Positions 12,136 through 24,299 of a stretch of 64,000 bases of DNA are shown piece after piece (positions within the stretch are counted from its first letter, which is position 1; each line of letters starts with the position of its first letter). Source of the DNA: Antitrichia curtipendula (lineage: Eukaryota; Streptophyta; Bryopsida; Hypnales; Leucodontaceae); NCBI GenBank assembly GCA_951230915.1, contig OX579633.1:50606029-50670028 (forward strand). Reading direction: 5' to 3'. The notes under the pieces are model-generated. The model was not told where the DNA came from. It was given only the letters and a program-made list of their open reading frames with translations, and did no database searches. The translations under genes were made by a program, and so were the position numbers.

Positions 12136-14629
12136 ATGGCAACATCAACAAAAAAGACAAAGGAGGAACAAGACAAGATCCGACTACGACCGGGAATCAA
12201 ACATCAGAAGCGGTTGCATGTTCTACGTAACCCTGCAAAAGTTGCATTCAGGGGCTGGGAGGAAGTGCTTGAGCCATGGAGTTTTGAAGATTGTGCTAAC
12301 TACATAGAGTGGTGCTACATTGACAAGGCCTTCCCAGAAGAACGACACAACTATCACTGACGCTTCTACAAGGCAAACTTGAAACATTGCATTGACGAGG
12401 CGTTCAAAAATTGATGCATTCAAGTATATCAAGTGTTGTACAACCTCTCCAACGTCAAATGGAATGAAATAAATCTCTTCATTGTACGAGGTGTCCATGC
12501 TAAGGTGAAGTTGAACAAGAGAGTAGATTGGTCCAGTTTGAAGGGTTTAGGGCAGAAAGTCAAAATTCCTACTTTAGATAATGGATTCATTCCAATGGGG
12601 GGGTTGAGGTACCCGCAAGGTGGATTGGGCAAAAGATCAACACAGATTGAACCACTAGACACATATCAAACCGAGGCCTCTGCTATGGATAACGACTCCG
12701 ATGAATCTCATAGTCTAGTCATATTGAGCCATAAATCACAACAACACACCAAGAAGAGGAGGACTGAGTGGGCAACTAATGAAGTTGTATATGAAAATAT
12801 TGTTGAGGTGCAGTTGCCTGCAAATGACAAACCAACACTAGGAGTTGTTGATGTTATGGCTGCTACAAACAAAATCCAGAGCTTGAGGATCAAACTGGAA
12901 GAAAGAAATGCTGAGTTGCATTATTTATATGAAGATGTTCACAAATTGAGGGAAGAAGTCAAAGAGAAGAACAATGTTATCACTCAACAACAACATGACA
13001 TGGAGGAGCTTTGACAAGCTCTGGAGGCCGCAACAATGACGAATGAAGGTCGGGATCCACGAGGGGAAGCACAAGGGCTTTTAGGCAATTCTCAAATTCC
13101 GTTGCAAGATGTACAAGCTAGTGCAACCATGTCTATTCAAGAGGATTCATTATCCTTTGGCAAATTACCCGCTACTACAAACATAGTTGTGTTCAATGCA
13201 GTTGGGGGCATGGCAGTTGATAATAGTAGAGAATTGACCGACGTGCTTGCAAAGAATTTGAGATTGCAAAATCAATTGAATGCGTTGATGGAGCAATATT
13301 ATCAATGGAAGTTGGCATGCATCTTCACTGTTGATACACTAGAAGAAACCCATTTTTTTTTTTACGTCCAAAATTTGGACGTCCACTTTTTTGGACATCA
13401 AACATAATATTAGGATGCTAGTTTTGATGTCAAAACTAGCATCCTAATGTTATGTTTGATGTCCAAAAAAGTGGACATCCAAATTTTGGATGTCAAAAAA
13501 ACATGGGTTTCTTCTACTGATAGGACTTGACAAATAGTGGTAGACTTCAAGAAAATCGACAACAATTATGGCGAACACAAACAAGAGAGGGTTTTTGGTT
13601 TGACGTCATTGGCCCTTGTGGATGGTTTTTTTAACATGGATGAAATGGCGACCATCAAAATTGGTGGTGAATCAACAACCATTGATTAGTCCAAATATAA
13701 TTGGGGGTTCAAAAATGAAGTTGGTTCTGCCCTCGACCATAAAGGCAAGCCACTATAGTTGTGGCCAAATCCTTTGAGCATTGTGTATGATGGTACTACG
13801 TGTCCTATTTGTTTAAATTCATTTGGCCCTGAAGGTAGAATGCACCTAGGCACATGTGAGTACTTGTACCATCCATTTTGTTTGATCAACTTGATGATTG
13901 TTTGTTGGCGGTGCTCACTGTGCAAGGCTCCTTTCCACGAGCGCTTGTACAAGTTGTTTGGCTTAGTTCCCTATATGCCACCACATTGGGAATTCAATAC
14001 TAAGAATGCCCCTGATCATTCTCAAAGGTGGGGAATAGACTTGGTGTGGAGCTAGAAATTGAAGATGCACTTGTTGGATAAACAACACCTCTGTATTGAA
14101 TGGGGTTGGGAAAAAGATCCGGCTCAAATTGTCGAGGTGTACCATCACTTGATCCCAATGAAAGACAAGTTCAGTCAAGGACAACGGAATTTTTTCTACC
14201 AATGCTTCAATGGGCATTGGAATGAGGTTTGACTCAATTCGGACCCATCCCAGACAATGGTTGTGGAACGTTGATGGAGTTCATGTGACTGACGATGACG
14301 GGGTTTGTATTGTGGACGATATTGACATGCCCGACCTTTCAGAACTTGTCCAATTATCGAAATTGGAGTGGCGAGAAATTTTTAGAAACAACGGGATGGA
14401 TTTCTTGCTTGAACAACATAGCCCAGGAACACGCCAAGCTCTTGAGCACCTCAAGCAATTGCAAATCTTGAGGGCTGTACTGGAGGAAGACGGACCCGCG
14501 AGGAGAACTCGGTCCGTGGTTCGTAGACTTTGTCTAGGCTTGGACGAAGACCTCCCCATTGTTGTAGGGACACATGACAACGAGGTAGGCCTAAGTGGCA
14601 TTGCAAACAGTCCGATGAATATTGACTAA
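12136..14629 (+). pseudogene. Gene A, copy 1: coiled-coil/RING-type element protein, decayed
   Basis: A start ATG at 12,136 lies about 100 bp behind the TATA box. One frame runs from there to about 14,210 and is then shifted. N-terminal part: RGWEEVLEPWSFEDC region, then VKWNEINLFIVRG and KLNKRVDWSSL, aligning with ILARKVDWSTY of copy 2. Middle: Lys/Arg-rich stretch and a coiled coil (12,870-13,010, LRIKLEERNAELHYLYEDV). A CACTA MITE splits it at 13,337-13,519; excision of 186 bp keeps the frame. A RING-like region follows (13,798-13,935): CPICLNSFGPEG, then CEYLYHPFC and CSLC; a Tyr replaces one expected His. In-frame stops (TGA at 12,358, near 12,412 and 13,012; TAG near 13,687, 13,757 and 14,053) all fit C-to-T or G-to-A change. 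Homologous to 29,905-33,374. No known family name can be given; RING proteins are usually ubiquitin ligases, but function here is inference. Confidence 0.7.
13337..13519. mobile_element. 183-bp CACTA-type foldback MITE (ATA duplication)
   Basis: Starts CACTAGAAGAAACCCAT and ends ATGGGTTTCTTCTACTG, with ATA directly repeated at 13,334-13,336 and 13,520-13,522. Almost the whole element is one palindrome, for example GATGCTAGTTTTGATGTC mirrored by CAAAACTAGCATCC. CACTA ends with 3-bp duplications define the CACTA (En/Spm) superfamily. It is inserted in the gene A copy 1 frame. Confidence 0.8.
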
Positions 14630-16869
14630 GAGTACTTTCGAGTGTTGTAGTCAGCGAAGTAAAATTTTGTCAAAAAACTTAAACACCTAGCATTATAAAA
14701 GCTTATAGATTTTTGTCCTTGGTAGTATAAAGTATAAACTATATTAGACATTGGCAGATGGATATTTAGATCTTGTCATGGTAACTACGTCATATACTTT
14801 TTCAATTTTGTATTACATGACGCATATGAAATACATATTCACTTCTCGAATTCTTTTGTTTAGAATTACATGTGTGATTTTAGGGATCTACTCATTTGAA
14901 ATGAATTTATACATATGAATATATGAAGCTATGAAGACAATTTTAGTTATAGTCAATTGTTCTTTTATAATAACCACTTCTTTTTAATAACCACTTGTTG
15001 ACTTGTTGTTAAATGTTGAGGACCATATGTCCCCTTGCGGGACAAATTGGGTCTAGGTAAACTGCTATTGACTCATTTTGGATTCTTGGAGAGATTCTTT
15101 GACAAATTTTTTGAGGTTGTGTAGCTTTGCAAGAGCTTCAAGGATACATAGTTTTAATTTCAGTCTATGCATGGAAGCAAAATTTATGCAACAATAACCG
15201 CATATAAAAGATTTCGGGTACAGGAAAAAATTCATAGATTATTAATATAAATTTTTTTGTATTTATTTTCTTATAGATTATATTCTTTTTGTACATGTGA
15301 AGTTTTGATTCATTCCATTTGAATTTGTTATGAGTTAGATTTTTTCAAAAATAAGAATGTCCATAATTTCCTATGGTTAGATTTTTTTTTAATTTATTAT
15401 GGTTTTTTTAGGTGAACATAGTAGAATTGGCAATTCTGACTTTTGAGTGTTTTTTGACACAAAACATCCTTCGTCATTTAGGGGTTCATTTAATTTAATT
15501 TGATTTTTTCTCAAAGCTTATAATTTTGACTTTTTGTCTACGTCTACAACTTTGATTAATTTTATTTGGATTACAAATGTGAAATGAAGGATAATTACGT
15601 TCTTCGTGCTATCTAAGCATCTTCTTCAAAATATAACTTGTAGAGTTTATTTTTGAATGCAATTTTTCAATTTAATAAAATGCTAGATACAATTTTTGAC
15701 TAAAAAAGAATCCCTTGTAGCAACTATCCCCCAATATTCACCCTTCAACATGAATTCAAAAAAGTATAACTTGTAGGTTGAATTAAAAAAGAATCCTTTA
15801 TAGCAACTATCCACTAAAATTCACCCTTCAACATGAATCCAAGATAAGCAAAATTATAGAAACAAAGCCTTTACAAAAAATAACCATTCACTCTAGTGGA
15901 GGAAAAATATGAACATCAAAGAATTTTGTGGCCCAAGTTTCCATCATTCAATATTTTTTTAAAGAATGAATTTCCCAAGTATTTTTTGTTTTTTTTGGTC
16001 GGACTAGTTCTCAAGTGTTTGAGAAAATAAAGAATGAGAAGTTCCGCCACAAGAAAGGGGACATGATGTTCTATGAAGTCTCTTGCAAATCCTAGTCAAT
16101 TGAGCTCTTAATTTAGGCATTTGACTTTCATGTACTTAAAGATATTTTCCGAATTGAAAAAAAGAGCTGGTTGCAATTAATGGTTTCCCCTCTCTATGGA
16201 AAGTAGGAGTCCCATGCCCAAGTGCATTTGAAATGCCCGCCTACTTTGTTGTATGACTAACGTTATCGGGTAGAGAAGAGCGTGCTTTGGGAACACACAG
16301 AGTATTTGGCTGCAACTTGAAGTCATCGGTTTGGTATTATCTTCTATCTTCTGTCTTCAGTCTCCTACCTTCAATCAATCTTCCGTTGGCCTATCCTGGT
16401 CCTGGCTCTAAAGGGGTGTAAGATTTAAGGTAGGGATAAGAAATCACGGGATATGGTACGGATAAAATAGGATGACAGACACAAGCTGCCGTCCGAATGA
16501 TGGGATCTTACATTTCAAATTCACGGTCTGCTAGCCAGAACTCCAGATCGTGAGAACAGAGCAAGTCTCGACCGTGTGGGTGATCAATCCCACTTCGTCA
16601 CCACGACAATAAATGGGGTTTAGTCATGGTTTAATCCAGACTGCCCGCAATGATGTTTACAAAGCAAAAATGAAATAAAATGACAATGAGCCTCCTATTC
16701 CGGTTAGGAATAACAAAGTCACATCCTACACATACATATAAAAGAAACCCAAAACATTCCTCTTCAAATCTTCATGTCTTCAAATCTTCATTGTTTTAAG
16801 AAAAACAATAGGGAAACTCCAAACAACAAGTCCTACAAAAGCTGCGACCTTCTAGCTAGTGCCATAGAC
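14630..16869. other. AT-rich region: MITE fragment and small tandem duplication
   Basis: About 15,270-15,484 resembles the right part of a piggyBac-type MITE (GATTCATTCCATTT ... CATTTAGGGG, with TTCA in place of TTAA). Positions 15,703-15,770 and 15,784-15,842 are a duplicated ~80-bp unit containing CACCCTTCAACATGAAT. No gene is recognised up to 16.87 kb. Confidence 0.45.
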
Positions 16870-17730
16870 GGCTCACAACTCCAAATGCTAATTGTAATAA
16901 CATTTTGTAAAGCCCTTTTAACAATCTACCATACGTCCAAATTTCACCCCACTTTGAACTATTGTCCAAAAGTTATGCGGGTTCAAAGTGGAGACTCTTT
17001 TCCCTCCTTAACAACTAACCACTGCCTCTTTGTTCCTCTATAACTTTTGTTTTACAAATCTCGTATATAATTGTGATATCAATTTAGAAAGCTAATACAA
17101 CTAAGTATAACACACAAAATTTTCACTACAAACTAAGACTCTGTCCGTATGTTATAGTCAATCAAGGTTTGGATCTCTAATTTTAAATGAGCACCCAACC
17201 TCTCAACTTCTATACACCATAACTCTTTCAATACACCTCCAAATAACTTGAGTGATACCAATTTGAAGAGATAACCTAAAAATCTATCACTCTTAAAATT
17301 TTAAGAAGAAACCTTCAAACTGATTGAAGGTTATGGCTCTTCAAAGTTTCGCTTTTGTTCCAATAAAAGGGCAGCCAACCTCCAAACCTTCACACCTCCA
17401 TAACTTCTTCTTCAAAGCTCCAAATCTCAAGTTTAATAACTTCTTAGAAAGACAAGACAATGATAAACTCTCTCTTCAAATATTATTATAAAATAATAGA
17501 CTGAATGTTAGTTATAGCTTGTCAAAATCTCTGCTTTTTTTCATAAATGGCTTTGGAACTTCACAAATTCAAGAATTCATAATTTTTGCATCCTAACTTC
17601 AAATAAAGCTTGCAAACTCATTTTGGAAAGGTATTTGCACAAAAAACAACTCCTCCAATATTCATTACATAAAGATTCATATACAGAGAGCTATTCTCCC
17701 TCAAAGTCTTGATTTTTTTCTTTCCTTCAA
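16870..17730. repeat. Diverged tandem repeat, ~186-bp period
   Basis: About four strongly diverged units. Landmarks recur at a similar spacing: GTTATAGTCAATCAAGGTTT (17,152), GTTATGGCTCTTCAAAGTTT (17,330), GTTATAGCTTGTCAAAATCT (17,512) and CTATTCTCCCTCAAAGTCTT (17,691), each followed by a T-rich stretch and then CCAACCTC or CTTCA-type words. Satellite-like. Reading frames here (such as 16,774-17,043) are not supported as genes. Confidence 0.45.
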
Positions 17731-18044
17731 ACCCTCACTCACACACACACCAACACACTAAGGAATCTTTTCCCTATTTTTTTCCCTCCTTAGGAAGGGG
17801 GGAGGGGGTACATCAGCCCATACTCCTTGCCCCACCAAAGATACCTATCTTTTTTTCTTTTCACACTTTCCAAATCCACCTAAATTCTTTAGTAATTTTA
17901 TTTAAATGAAAGGCAAAATACATGAGCCTTTCAAACATCTAGATAAATAAAATAAAATGAACAAACATAAAAGAAATAGTACCATAGGGTAACCACGTGC
18001 CCTTCTGAGCGCATAAAAGAGCTGGACATTTATTTCTAGCCACC

Positions 18045-18240
18045 AAGTCGTGGACTTAGTTGGCTGGAAAAACAATGTTCTTTGGTCGTCCGCCGGTCCA
18101 GGTTTGAAACCGATCGGACTAGCGGCTTGGGCGGCCCATGGCTTGGCACGCTAGTAAAGCAGAAAATTAGACCAGCTAACCTGCTACTTACCTCCCAGAG
18201 CTGTGCATGTGACAAGTGGCGTAGCACCCGTATATTAACG
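18045..18240 (+). repeat. tRNA-derived SINE candidate
   Basis: An A-box-like word, GTGGACTTAGTTGGCTGG (18,050-18,067), and a B-box-like word, GGTTTGAAACC (18,101-18,111), are spaced as in RNA polymerase III internal promoters. There is no cloverleaf with paired acceptor stem, so it is not a functional tRNA. The 3' limit is uncertain. Confidence 0.4.
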
Positions 18241-18371
18241 GGTGTTTTATTGCCTTCAAACCATGGTTCTTACCACAACCGACCTCTTTTGCCTAAACTC
18301 TTTGCTAATTGAAATTCAAACATATCATGCTAAAATACATATATCTACATGATAGAAGCATTTCCATCATG

Positions 18372-18660
18372 ACAACGTTCGCGTCCTGGCTTGTTGTTCG
18401 TGCCTTGACATGTTGTCCATGCCTTGACCTAATATTTGCGTCCTGACCTGGTGCACACGCCCTGAAGTCTGCCCCTTGACCTTTCGTCCGCGCCTTGACA
18501 TCCCTGATTCAAGTGCACGCCCTCAGTTCCTCATCATGGGTGAATTGTCATTTTTCGCGTCTGTGCCCTAATGTTCGTACCCACAAGTGACATCCTTGCC
18601 CTTGCCAAAGCGGTTCCCTCCCCTACATGCCCTTAGACCTCAGTATATAAGCAACAAATA
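18372..18660 (+). promoter_or_regulatory. Array of ~19-bp CCTTGACC/CCTGACC units with TATA box
   Basis: About seven imperfect units such as GCGTCCTGACCTGGTGCAC and CGTGCCTTGACATGTTGTC run from 18,372 to about 18,510, followed by TCTGTGCCCTAATG, a word shared with the arrays at 7.1 and 11.9 kb, and a TATA box TATATAA at 18,644. The architecture equals the promoter blocks of gene A and the kinase gene, but no coding sequence is recognised downstream. Confidence 0.45.
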
Positions 18661-20097
18661 AAGCTAGCACTTTCCAAGTTTGTCACCTTGGCCTCTTTTT
18701 CTTGGACTTCAATTTATTTTGTGTTGATTATTTGTTGTGTTTCTAGGAGTTTGAAATCAATCGAGGTTGGCAACATAATTGTCCTACAGAGAAATATAAC
18801 AAAGGTTTTAGAAATTGGGAATTGTTTGTGAGTTGTGTCTGTTTAAGAAGGGAATTATTTTTTAGTCAGTAATTGAGAGGTTGTTGGGTTGATCGATAAA
18901 TCTTCATAGTTTAAGCAAGGGCATTGGAAATGTGAGAAGGTAATTTGGCAGTTGTAATTCAAAAAGCATACTAAAGTGCCACTGAGATTGCATTCGTCAT
19001 AGCCGTGAAGGTTGTATTAGGCAGGATATAGGACGGTGAGAACAAGAAGGAAATTTTAACTGTGACAGTTTTATGCAGCATCAAGTTAGTTGAAAGATTT
19101 TAGAGGACAAGTTACCAAGGCAAGTAGGTGTTTGTTTTATCCGTAGGTAGGCATATTCAAGGAGTCCTGTTGTAAGTTCAGGCATGATTCTGTGGAGGAC
19201 TGTGACTGGAAGTGCATTGAGTGGAATTTTTTTTGTTATTACAGTTCATTCATATTTTTTCGGATTGTAGTTGTTGTTTCTAAATTTGAACGAAGGATTT
19301 GAGAATGATAAATTTAAGGGAGAAGGTATAGAGTCATGTACGGAGGACTATTGAGGAAAAAAAATATCATGCTAAGAAGTACGAAAGGGAAGGAGTTCCT
19401 TTTTGTCAATGGAGACCTTAAAAGTAATTACTTTAGTTTAGAGAGTTATCCAGTAGTCGTGTAGAGAGGACAAGATAAATTTGCTTCAATGTAGTGTAGT
19501 TTTTGAATTGGCATGTGCTTCACAATTTTTTTCTCGAATGGAAAGAAAATGAATTGCATTTATTTAATGCACTGCAGCGGAAAAGGGGAATTTGATGTCT
19601 TTGACGTTTGAGTTTGCAAGCTATCATCATTACAGGAAGGAAAAACATGTTTGTAATTAATTACTTTTAAATGAAGGATTTTTTTCCATGATTTTGTTAT
19701 TTGGGTGAAGTAGTGGCTATATATGTTTCTGTTGTTTAGTTCATTATAGTAGAAATTTTGTCATTTGTTTAGAGGTAGTTTGATCTAATCTGCTGGGCTC
19801 AATGTACCACGTTTGGAAGTAGCATAGGTAGGTATGTGGCATTTGTAAAGGCTAATTTTTTTTTCTTGGGAGGTAGCACAGAAAATGAAGTAGGAAGGTG
19901 ATCAAAGGATTTTTGTTTGCATCATATGATATTAGGAAATTCATCAATGTAGTTTTAACATATGCAATAGGTGTAGCATGATTGTGTAAAATTTGTTTTG
20001 ACACAATGACTCACAAAACGAAAGTATACAATGAATGTGTGATTTATATGGGTAGTCTTGTCAGAGTGTTTATTTCATTTAAGGTGAAGTGGTGACT
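18661..20097. other. Region downstream of the 18.4-kb promoter array, no protein recognised
   Basis: Unlike its surroundings it is G-rich on the plus strand and has few long T runs. It may be a leader or decayed transcribed region of an element. I found no open frame longer than about 60 codons and no motif. Confidence 0.3.
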
Positions 20098-20100
20098 GAA

Positions 20101-20255
20101 CACTAGAAGAAACCCGTGTTTTTTTTGACACATTTTTTTTGACACATTTTTTTTGACACATTTTTTTTGACATCATGTTGTATTTGATGTTACGACTAAC
20201 ACTTTACGTTATGTCTAATGTCAATGTGTCAAAAAAACACAGATTTCTTCTATTC
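20101..20255. mobile_element. 155-bp CACTA-type MITE (GAA duplication)
   Basis: Starts CACTAGAAGAAACCCGTG. The other end, CACAGATTTCTTCTATTC, is a degenerate complement. GAA is directly repeated at 20,098-20,100 and 20,256-20,258. The left side carries four tandem TTTTTTTTGACACA units. Same terminal family as the element at 13,337. Confidence 0.65.
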
Positions 20256-20392
20256 GAATAGACAGCAAAAATATGACAGGCACAACAATAACATTAAATT
20301 TAATAATTGACATTGAAGTCGTAGATAAGGAGAAGATCTTGGAATGCTTTACATGAAACCGAAATTCAAAAACTGGGATTGAATAAGCGGTA

Positions 20393-21658
20393 CACTAGAA
20401 GAAAATGAGGGGTTCTACGACTTCAAAGAGCAACTGTTTTTTGAGTTGTATAACTAATTTGCGACATGTGATAGTCTAGAGGTCTGAAGTTGCAGTGGAC
20501 AGGTTGCATAAAAAATTAGAGTTGCAAAATGAAGTGAATCTATTTTTCATCCGGCAGCGTAGTTTGAACTTCGTCGACGGCCTTTTCTGACGTGGTCGCT
20601 TATGTGTACTCGCTGCCACGTGATGTTGGTCATTCAATCAATGAGTTGTGCGACTTGTTTGCAATTTATCTGTGACTCCATTGCGACTTGTTGGCGACTC
20701 ATTTGTGACTTGCTTGTAACTTGTTTGCGACTTGTAAATTTGTAGATTTTAAAATTCTAATCTTAATGATTTGTAGATTTTGGATATTACAAATCTAAAT
20801 TCTATTTTAGATTTAAAAGATTTCATTGGTTTAGGAAATTATGTAATTTAAAAATTCTTGGATTTTTACAGTTTGTAGAAACCTACAATTTGTAGAAATC
20901 TACAAACTGGAGAAATCTACAAATTGTAAAAATCTACACCTAATAGAAATCTTAAAATTCTACTAAGGGAGTTCATTACATAAGAATATAACAACTTACA
21001 AGTCTTATATGTCTAACCTAATGGTACTCTTGACAATTGATATGGGACAATTGCTATAAGACAAATAATCGGGAAACAAATTAGAAAACGACTAGAAAAT
21101 GACTACAAAACAACCAAAAAAATTCTAGAAAATTCTAGTTGTTTTCTAGTCATTCTGTAGTTGCAATCTATTCACAGAGAAGCTCTGTAATAGTGTAGGG
21201 TTACAAGAGTGTAACAGAGTTGTCATTTACAAATTCTAGTTGTTTCTAGTTGCAATCTAGTCGTTTTTTAGTCGAACTATAGTTGTTTTCTAGTTGCATT
21301 CTAGTCGTTTTCTAATCAAACTATAGTTGTTTCTAGTCGCAAACTAGTTGTTTTCTAGTCGAATTGGTCAAATTTAGATAATATGTGATTGTGGTTTGCC
21401 ACAGTGGACTCCACGATGCGTAGAGTTGTCCACATCGACAACTGTGATGAAAACTAGATGTAGAATACCTCACAGTAATTCTAATTGCCAACTCTGTTAC
21501 AATCCTGTAATCCTACACTTCATTCTACGACTACTTTGCGACTAAACAACCTAATTGTCAAATTTGGTGCATATAGAGAGGATTACAGTTGCAGGATAGT
21601 TCTATAGGACAACTAGTTGCATGTAGGTGGTTGTGCCGGACACGTTTTTCTTCTAGTA
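20393..21658 (+). mobile_element. Non-autonomous CACTA element C3, 1.27 kb (GTA duplication)
   Basis: Left end CACTAGAAGAAAATGAGG, right end GGACACGTTTTTCTTCTAGTA, GTA duplicated at 20,390-20,392 and 21,659-21,661. No transposase. Near the left end are spaced GCGACTTG/GTGACTTG words, in the middle TACAAATTGTAGAAATC palindromes, and on the right repeated TAGTTGTTTTCTAGTCGC-type words. Such subterminal repeats usually bind the TNPA-type protein of CACTA elements. A relative in the opposite orientation is at 60,355-61,537. Confidence 0.75.
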
Positions 21659-22340
21659 GTAGTGGTATTGGTACGTAACACCGTCAAATGTTGTCGTTGT
21701 TCGAGTTTGTTTAGGTGGGAAACAATTTGTTGAAGTTGAAGCTCTGTTGGAGTGTGCAGACATTGATCGTGTGAGTGCAACATCAATCTCGGAGAGTTGA
21801 AGTAGTTTTCATCGTTGTCGACACTAGACATGCGACATCTAGGATATAGCAGGTCCATCTTTACAGAAACATTTGCATGGAGGGTAATGGCAGTCTAGCA
21901 AACCATAGGGGAGAGTGACCGACTTGGATTAAAATTGTATACATGTGGACTGGGTGGTCTTCTCCGTTTACTGACCATTGCTTGATCACAGGTAGAAGTC
22001 CGTGTCCCAGCCCATAAATGATGTAGAAATCATCTTGAAAATGAGAAGTCATGAATGCTACAAAGTTGGTCCGGTTTGCTTCAACATTACGAAGTCCTGC
22101 AATGCTTTGCTTTGCTTTCCTGAAGTGGAGTGCGAGTTGGTACCTTTTGCAGAGAAACTACTCTGTTGGCAATGGATGGAGAGGGAACCTCTGCCTTCAC
22201 TAGATAATACTTCTTGTTAACTTCTTTTTTTGAAAGTAGTGCTGTTGTTTTTCCTTTGGCAGAATGGACAGTGTGAGTCTTTTTAGAAACTGTCGATCTC
22301 AAGTGACAACGTGTTAAAAGCTTAGTATAGAACATTTTAG
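21659..22340 (-). pseudogene. Coding-like relic, unknown
   Basis: Minus-strand frames here have few stops and a plausible composition (for example TELQLQQIVSHLNKLEQRQ near 21,720, and a Lys-rich stretch with SKKEVNKKYYLVKAEV near 22,215), but they are in different frames, and the plus strand between 22,002 and 22,220 also reads well. The C3 element sits at the low-coordinate edge. I cannot name a family, and chance open frames are a real alternative. Confidence 0.2.
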
Positions 22341-22562
22341 AAATTTATTTATGCTTGAATACAATCAGAGAGCACAAATTCAGAGTGCTTTAATTAACAT
22401 ATGCTTTGGAAATTTAGAAGCTCAAATCTAGTAGAATAGTAGGTAGTCTATTTTTAAAAATTGGATATATTTCTTAGTAGGATGGCCCCAATGGCGATTG
22501 ATGATGGATGGTGTTGCTAGTCTATGAAATGAAGTTGTCTTCTTTAAATTTGTTGTCGATGT

Positions 22563-22883
22563 AACATTGGTAGTGATGCGAAACTATAGAGATTTTGTTA
22601 ACGAAGAAATGGAAAGGGAGGATAGTGTTGTAGAGTCGTCGAACACAGTGGTGATTCCAGTAGAAAATGGCAATTGGTTGGACATAGTCACACAAAGACC
22701 TTGAACTCTATGGAAAGCAATGGCGGAAGGAGTGATTTGGAGTTGTTTTCAGAGGAAGCAAATGAACTTCTCATGGGCGAATTGGCAGAGGACGATGACA
22801 TCAATGACGATGCTATGTACGACCTCTTGCCACAGACAAGTACATCTTCAAATGAGAATTTGGCAAATATTAGTGATTGGTAG
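22563..22883 (+). pseudogene. Acidic coding-like relic, unknown
   Basis: Two plus-strand frames join near 22,690: RNYRDFVNEEMEREDSVVES first, then an Asp/Glu-rich stretch with ELFSEEANELL and AEDDDINDDAMYDLL ending at 22,883. Acidic N-terminal regions are common in piggyBac transposases and in other transposon proteins, and a piggyBac relic starts about 1.4 kb further on in the same orientation, but there is no direct link. Function unknown. Confidence 0.25.
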
Positions 22884-23264
22884 ATTGGCAGAAAATGGAG
22901 CAGTTTCTAGTTATTCTAGGTGTATTACAAGTGCTAATTAGCGAGCTTTCTAAAAGAGACTGAGAGCAGGACATGAGTGCTAGCATTGTGATCACAGGTG
23001 GAGCCAAAGCTGTGTGGGGGGGAGTTGTAATGGATACAAACGACTGTGAAGTGGGGTCTATTACGACCATTATAGCATTAAGTATGTAAAGTAAATGACC
23101 GAAAAGGAAATTAGTGAGAATCCCCTGTGAAAATTGTAGACACTATATATATCTTTTTAACGAGATGATGAGGTTTTTTCCAAAATTTTGAAAAATCTGT
23201 GTGGAAAAAATCGGCTTTTGAATGTTGTAACTTCCGCTTTCACGAATCACTGAGCAACCCACAT

Positions 23265-23503
23265 GGAACCAATTAAAAAGAAAGTGCCCAAATCAACAAC
23301 AAAGTTAACACTCACGTGTTCATAAATCAACAACCCGATGCTAAAGAGTTAGCAATTTCTGCTGATATTTGGACTGTTTTGTGTTCCAAAATCAACAGTG
23401 TAGTGTCTAAAAATACCAAGATTAATACGTCCACTTGAACAGAAAAAATGAACAATTTTGTGTTCATTTTTTGTTAGTTTGGACACTATTTTTCCTAGTA
23501 CTG
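23265..23503. mobile_element. Degenerate MITE related to the large CACTA element
   Basis: Both ends resemble the left end of the element at 24,722: on the left AAAGAAAGTGCCCAAATCAA, on the right (complement) AGGAAAAATAGTGTCCAAAC, each followed by AACAA/AACAC words. The terminal CACTA bases themselves have mutated and no duplication can be fixed. Confidence 0.35.
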
Positions 23504-24299
23504 TCACAAGCCGCATGAATGTCAATTGCAAGATTTTCACAAACAAAATTCCAAAACAAATAAACTTGCAAACTATAAACACATTCATGAAGATATACAT
23601 CAGAGAGGTATTTCTGCTTTGGATACAAAATGCTTCACAACAAATCCTGTAACACATGTCTTCTACGCATATGGAAAAGTCACATGACAAGATCTTCGTA
23701 ACAAAGACAATACGGTAATACAAACCAAACATGTATCCATGTACTAGAAGTACAAGAGATATTGTAGCAATAAATTAGTGAATTCCTACTCATTTGAACT
23801 CTATATAAAAAATGCTACAAAACTAACACTGCAACCTATTGCATGTTGTCCCTGAATACAAAGTCCAAAGGCATTACAAGATCTCAGTAGAAAAGAGCAA
23901 TAATATACAAGGAAAAAAAACCCCAACATTGCCGCAAACTTCATATACCCATAGCCTGGCTAACTAGTTGGCTACCTCAATCCAACTATCAGAAATCTAT
24001 TGTTTCAATATAAAACTCACTTTAAGCTTGCTAAGCTTTGTAGGATCTTTGCCAGTGAATTAAAATACATGGGTGTTTGGTAAAGGATCTGTTGGACCTG
24101 CTGCACAATAAAACATGTACATAAAATTAGTTAGAAGAGAATTTTTTTGGCTAATTTCACTACAGGAGCACTTGGGAGGCAATTGATCAGGCAAAAGTGT
24201 CGAATTTGCTCCAAAATATAACGGAATGACTACATAAATAACAATTAAAGGTCAGGCAAGCATTGACGAAGTGTGATCCATCCAAAACACTTTGTTTAT
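23504..24299. other. Spacer without recognised feature
   Basis: Low-complexity AT-rich DNA. Overlapping opposite-strand frames at 23,349-23,732 and 23,458-23,652 cover part of the MITE above and have no motif. Confidence 0.3.

Noticed and set aside
15890..15900. CTCTAGTGG as a CACTA right end
   Set aside because: No matching left terminus and no continuation of the terminal sequence beyond CTAGTG.
7093..16600. One complete hAT element around gene pair copy 1
   Set aside because: The left end looks hAT-like, but no right end with a matching 8-bp duplication could be found.
18045..18240. Functional tRNA gene
   Set aside because: Internal promoter boxes are present but the acceptor and other stems do not pair; the same holds for 25,467-25,540.
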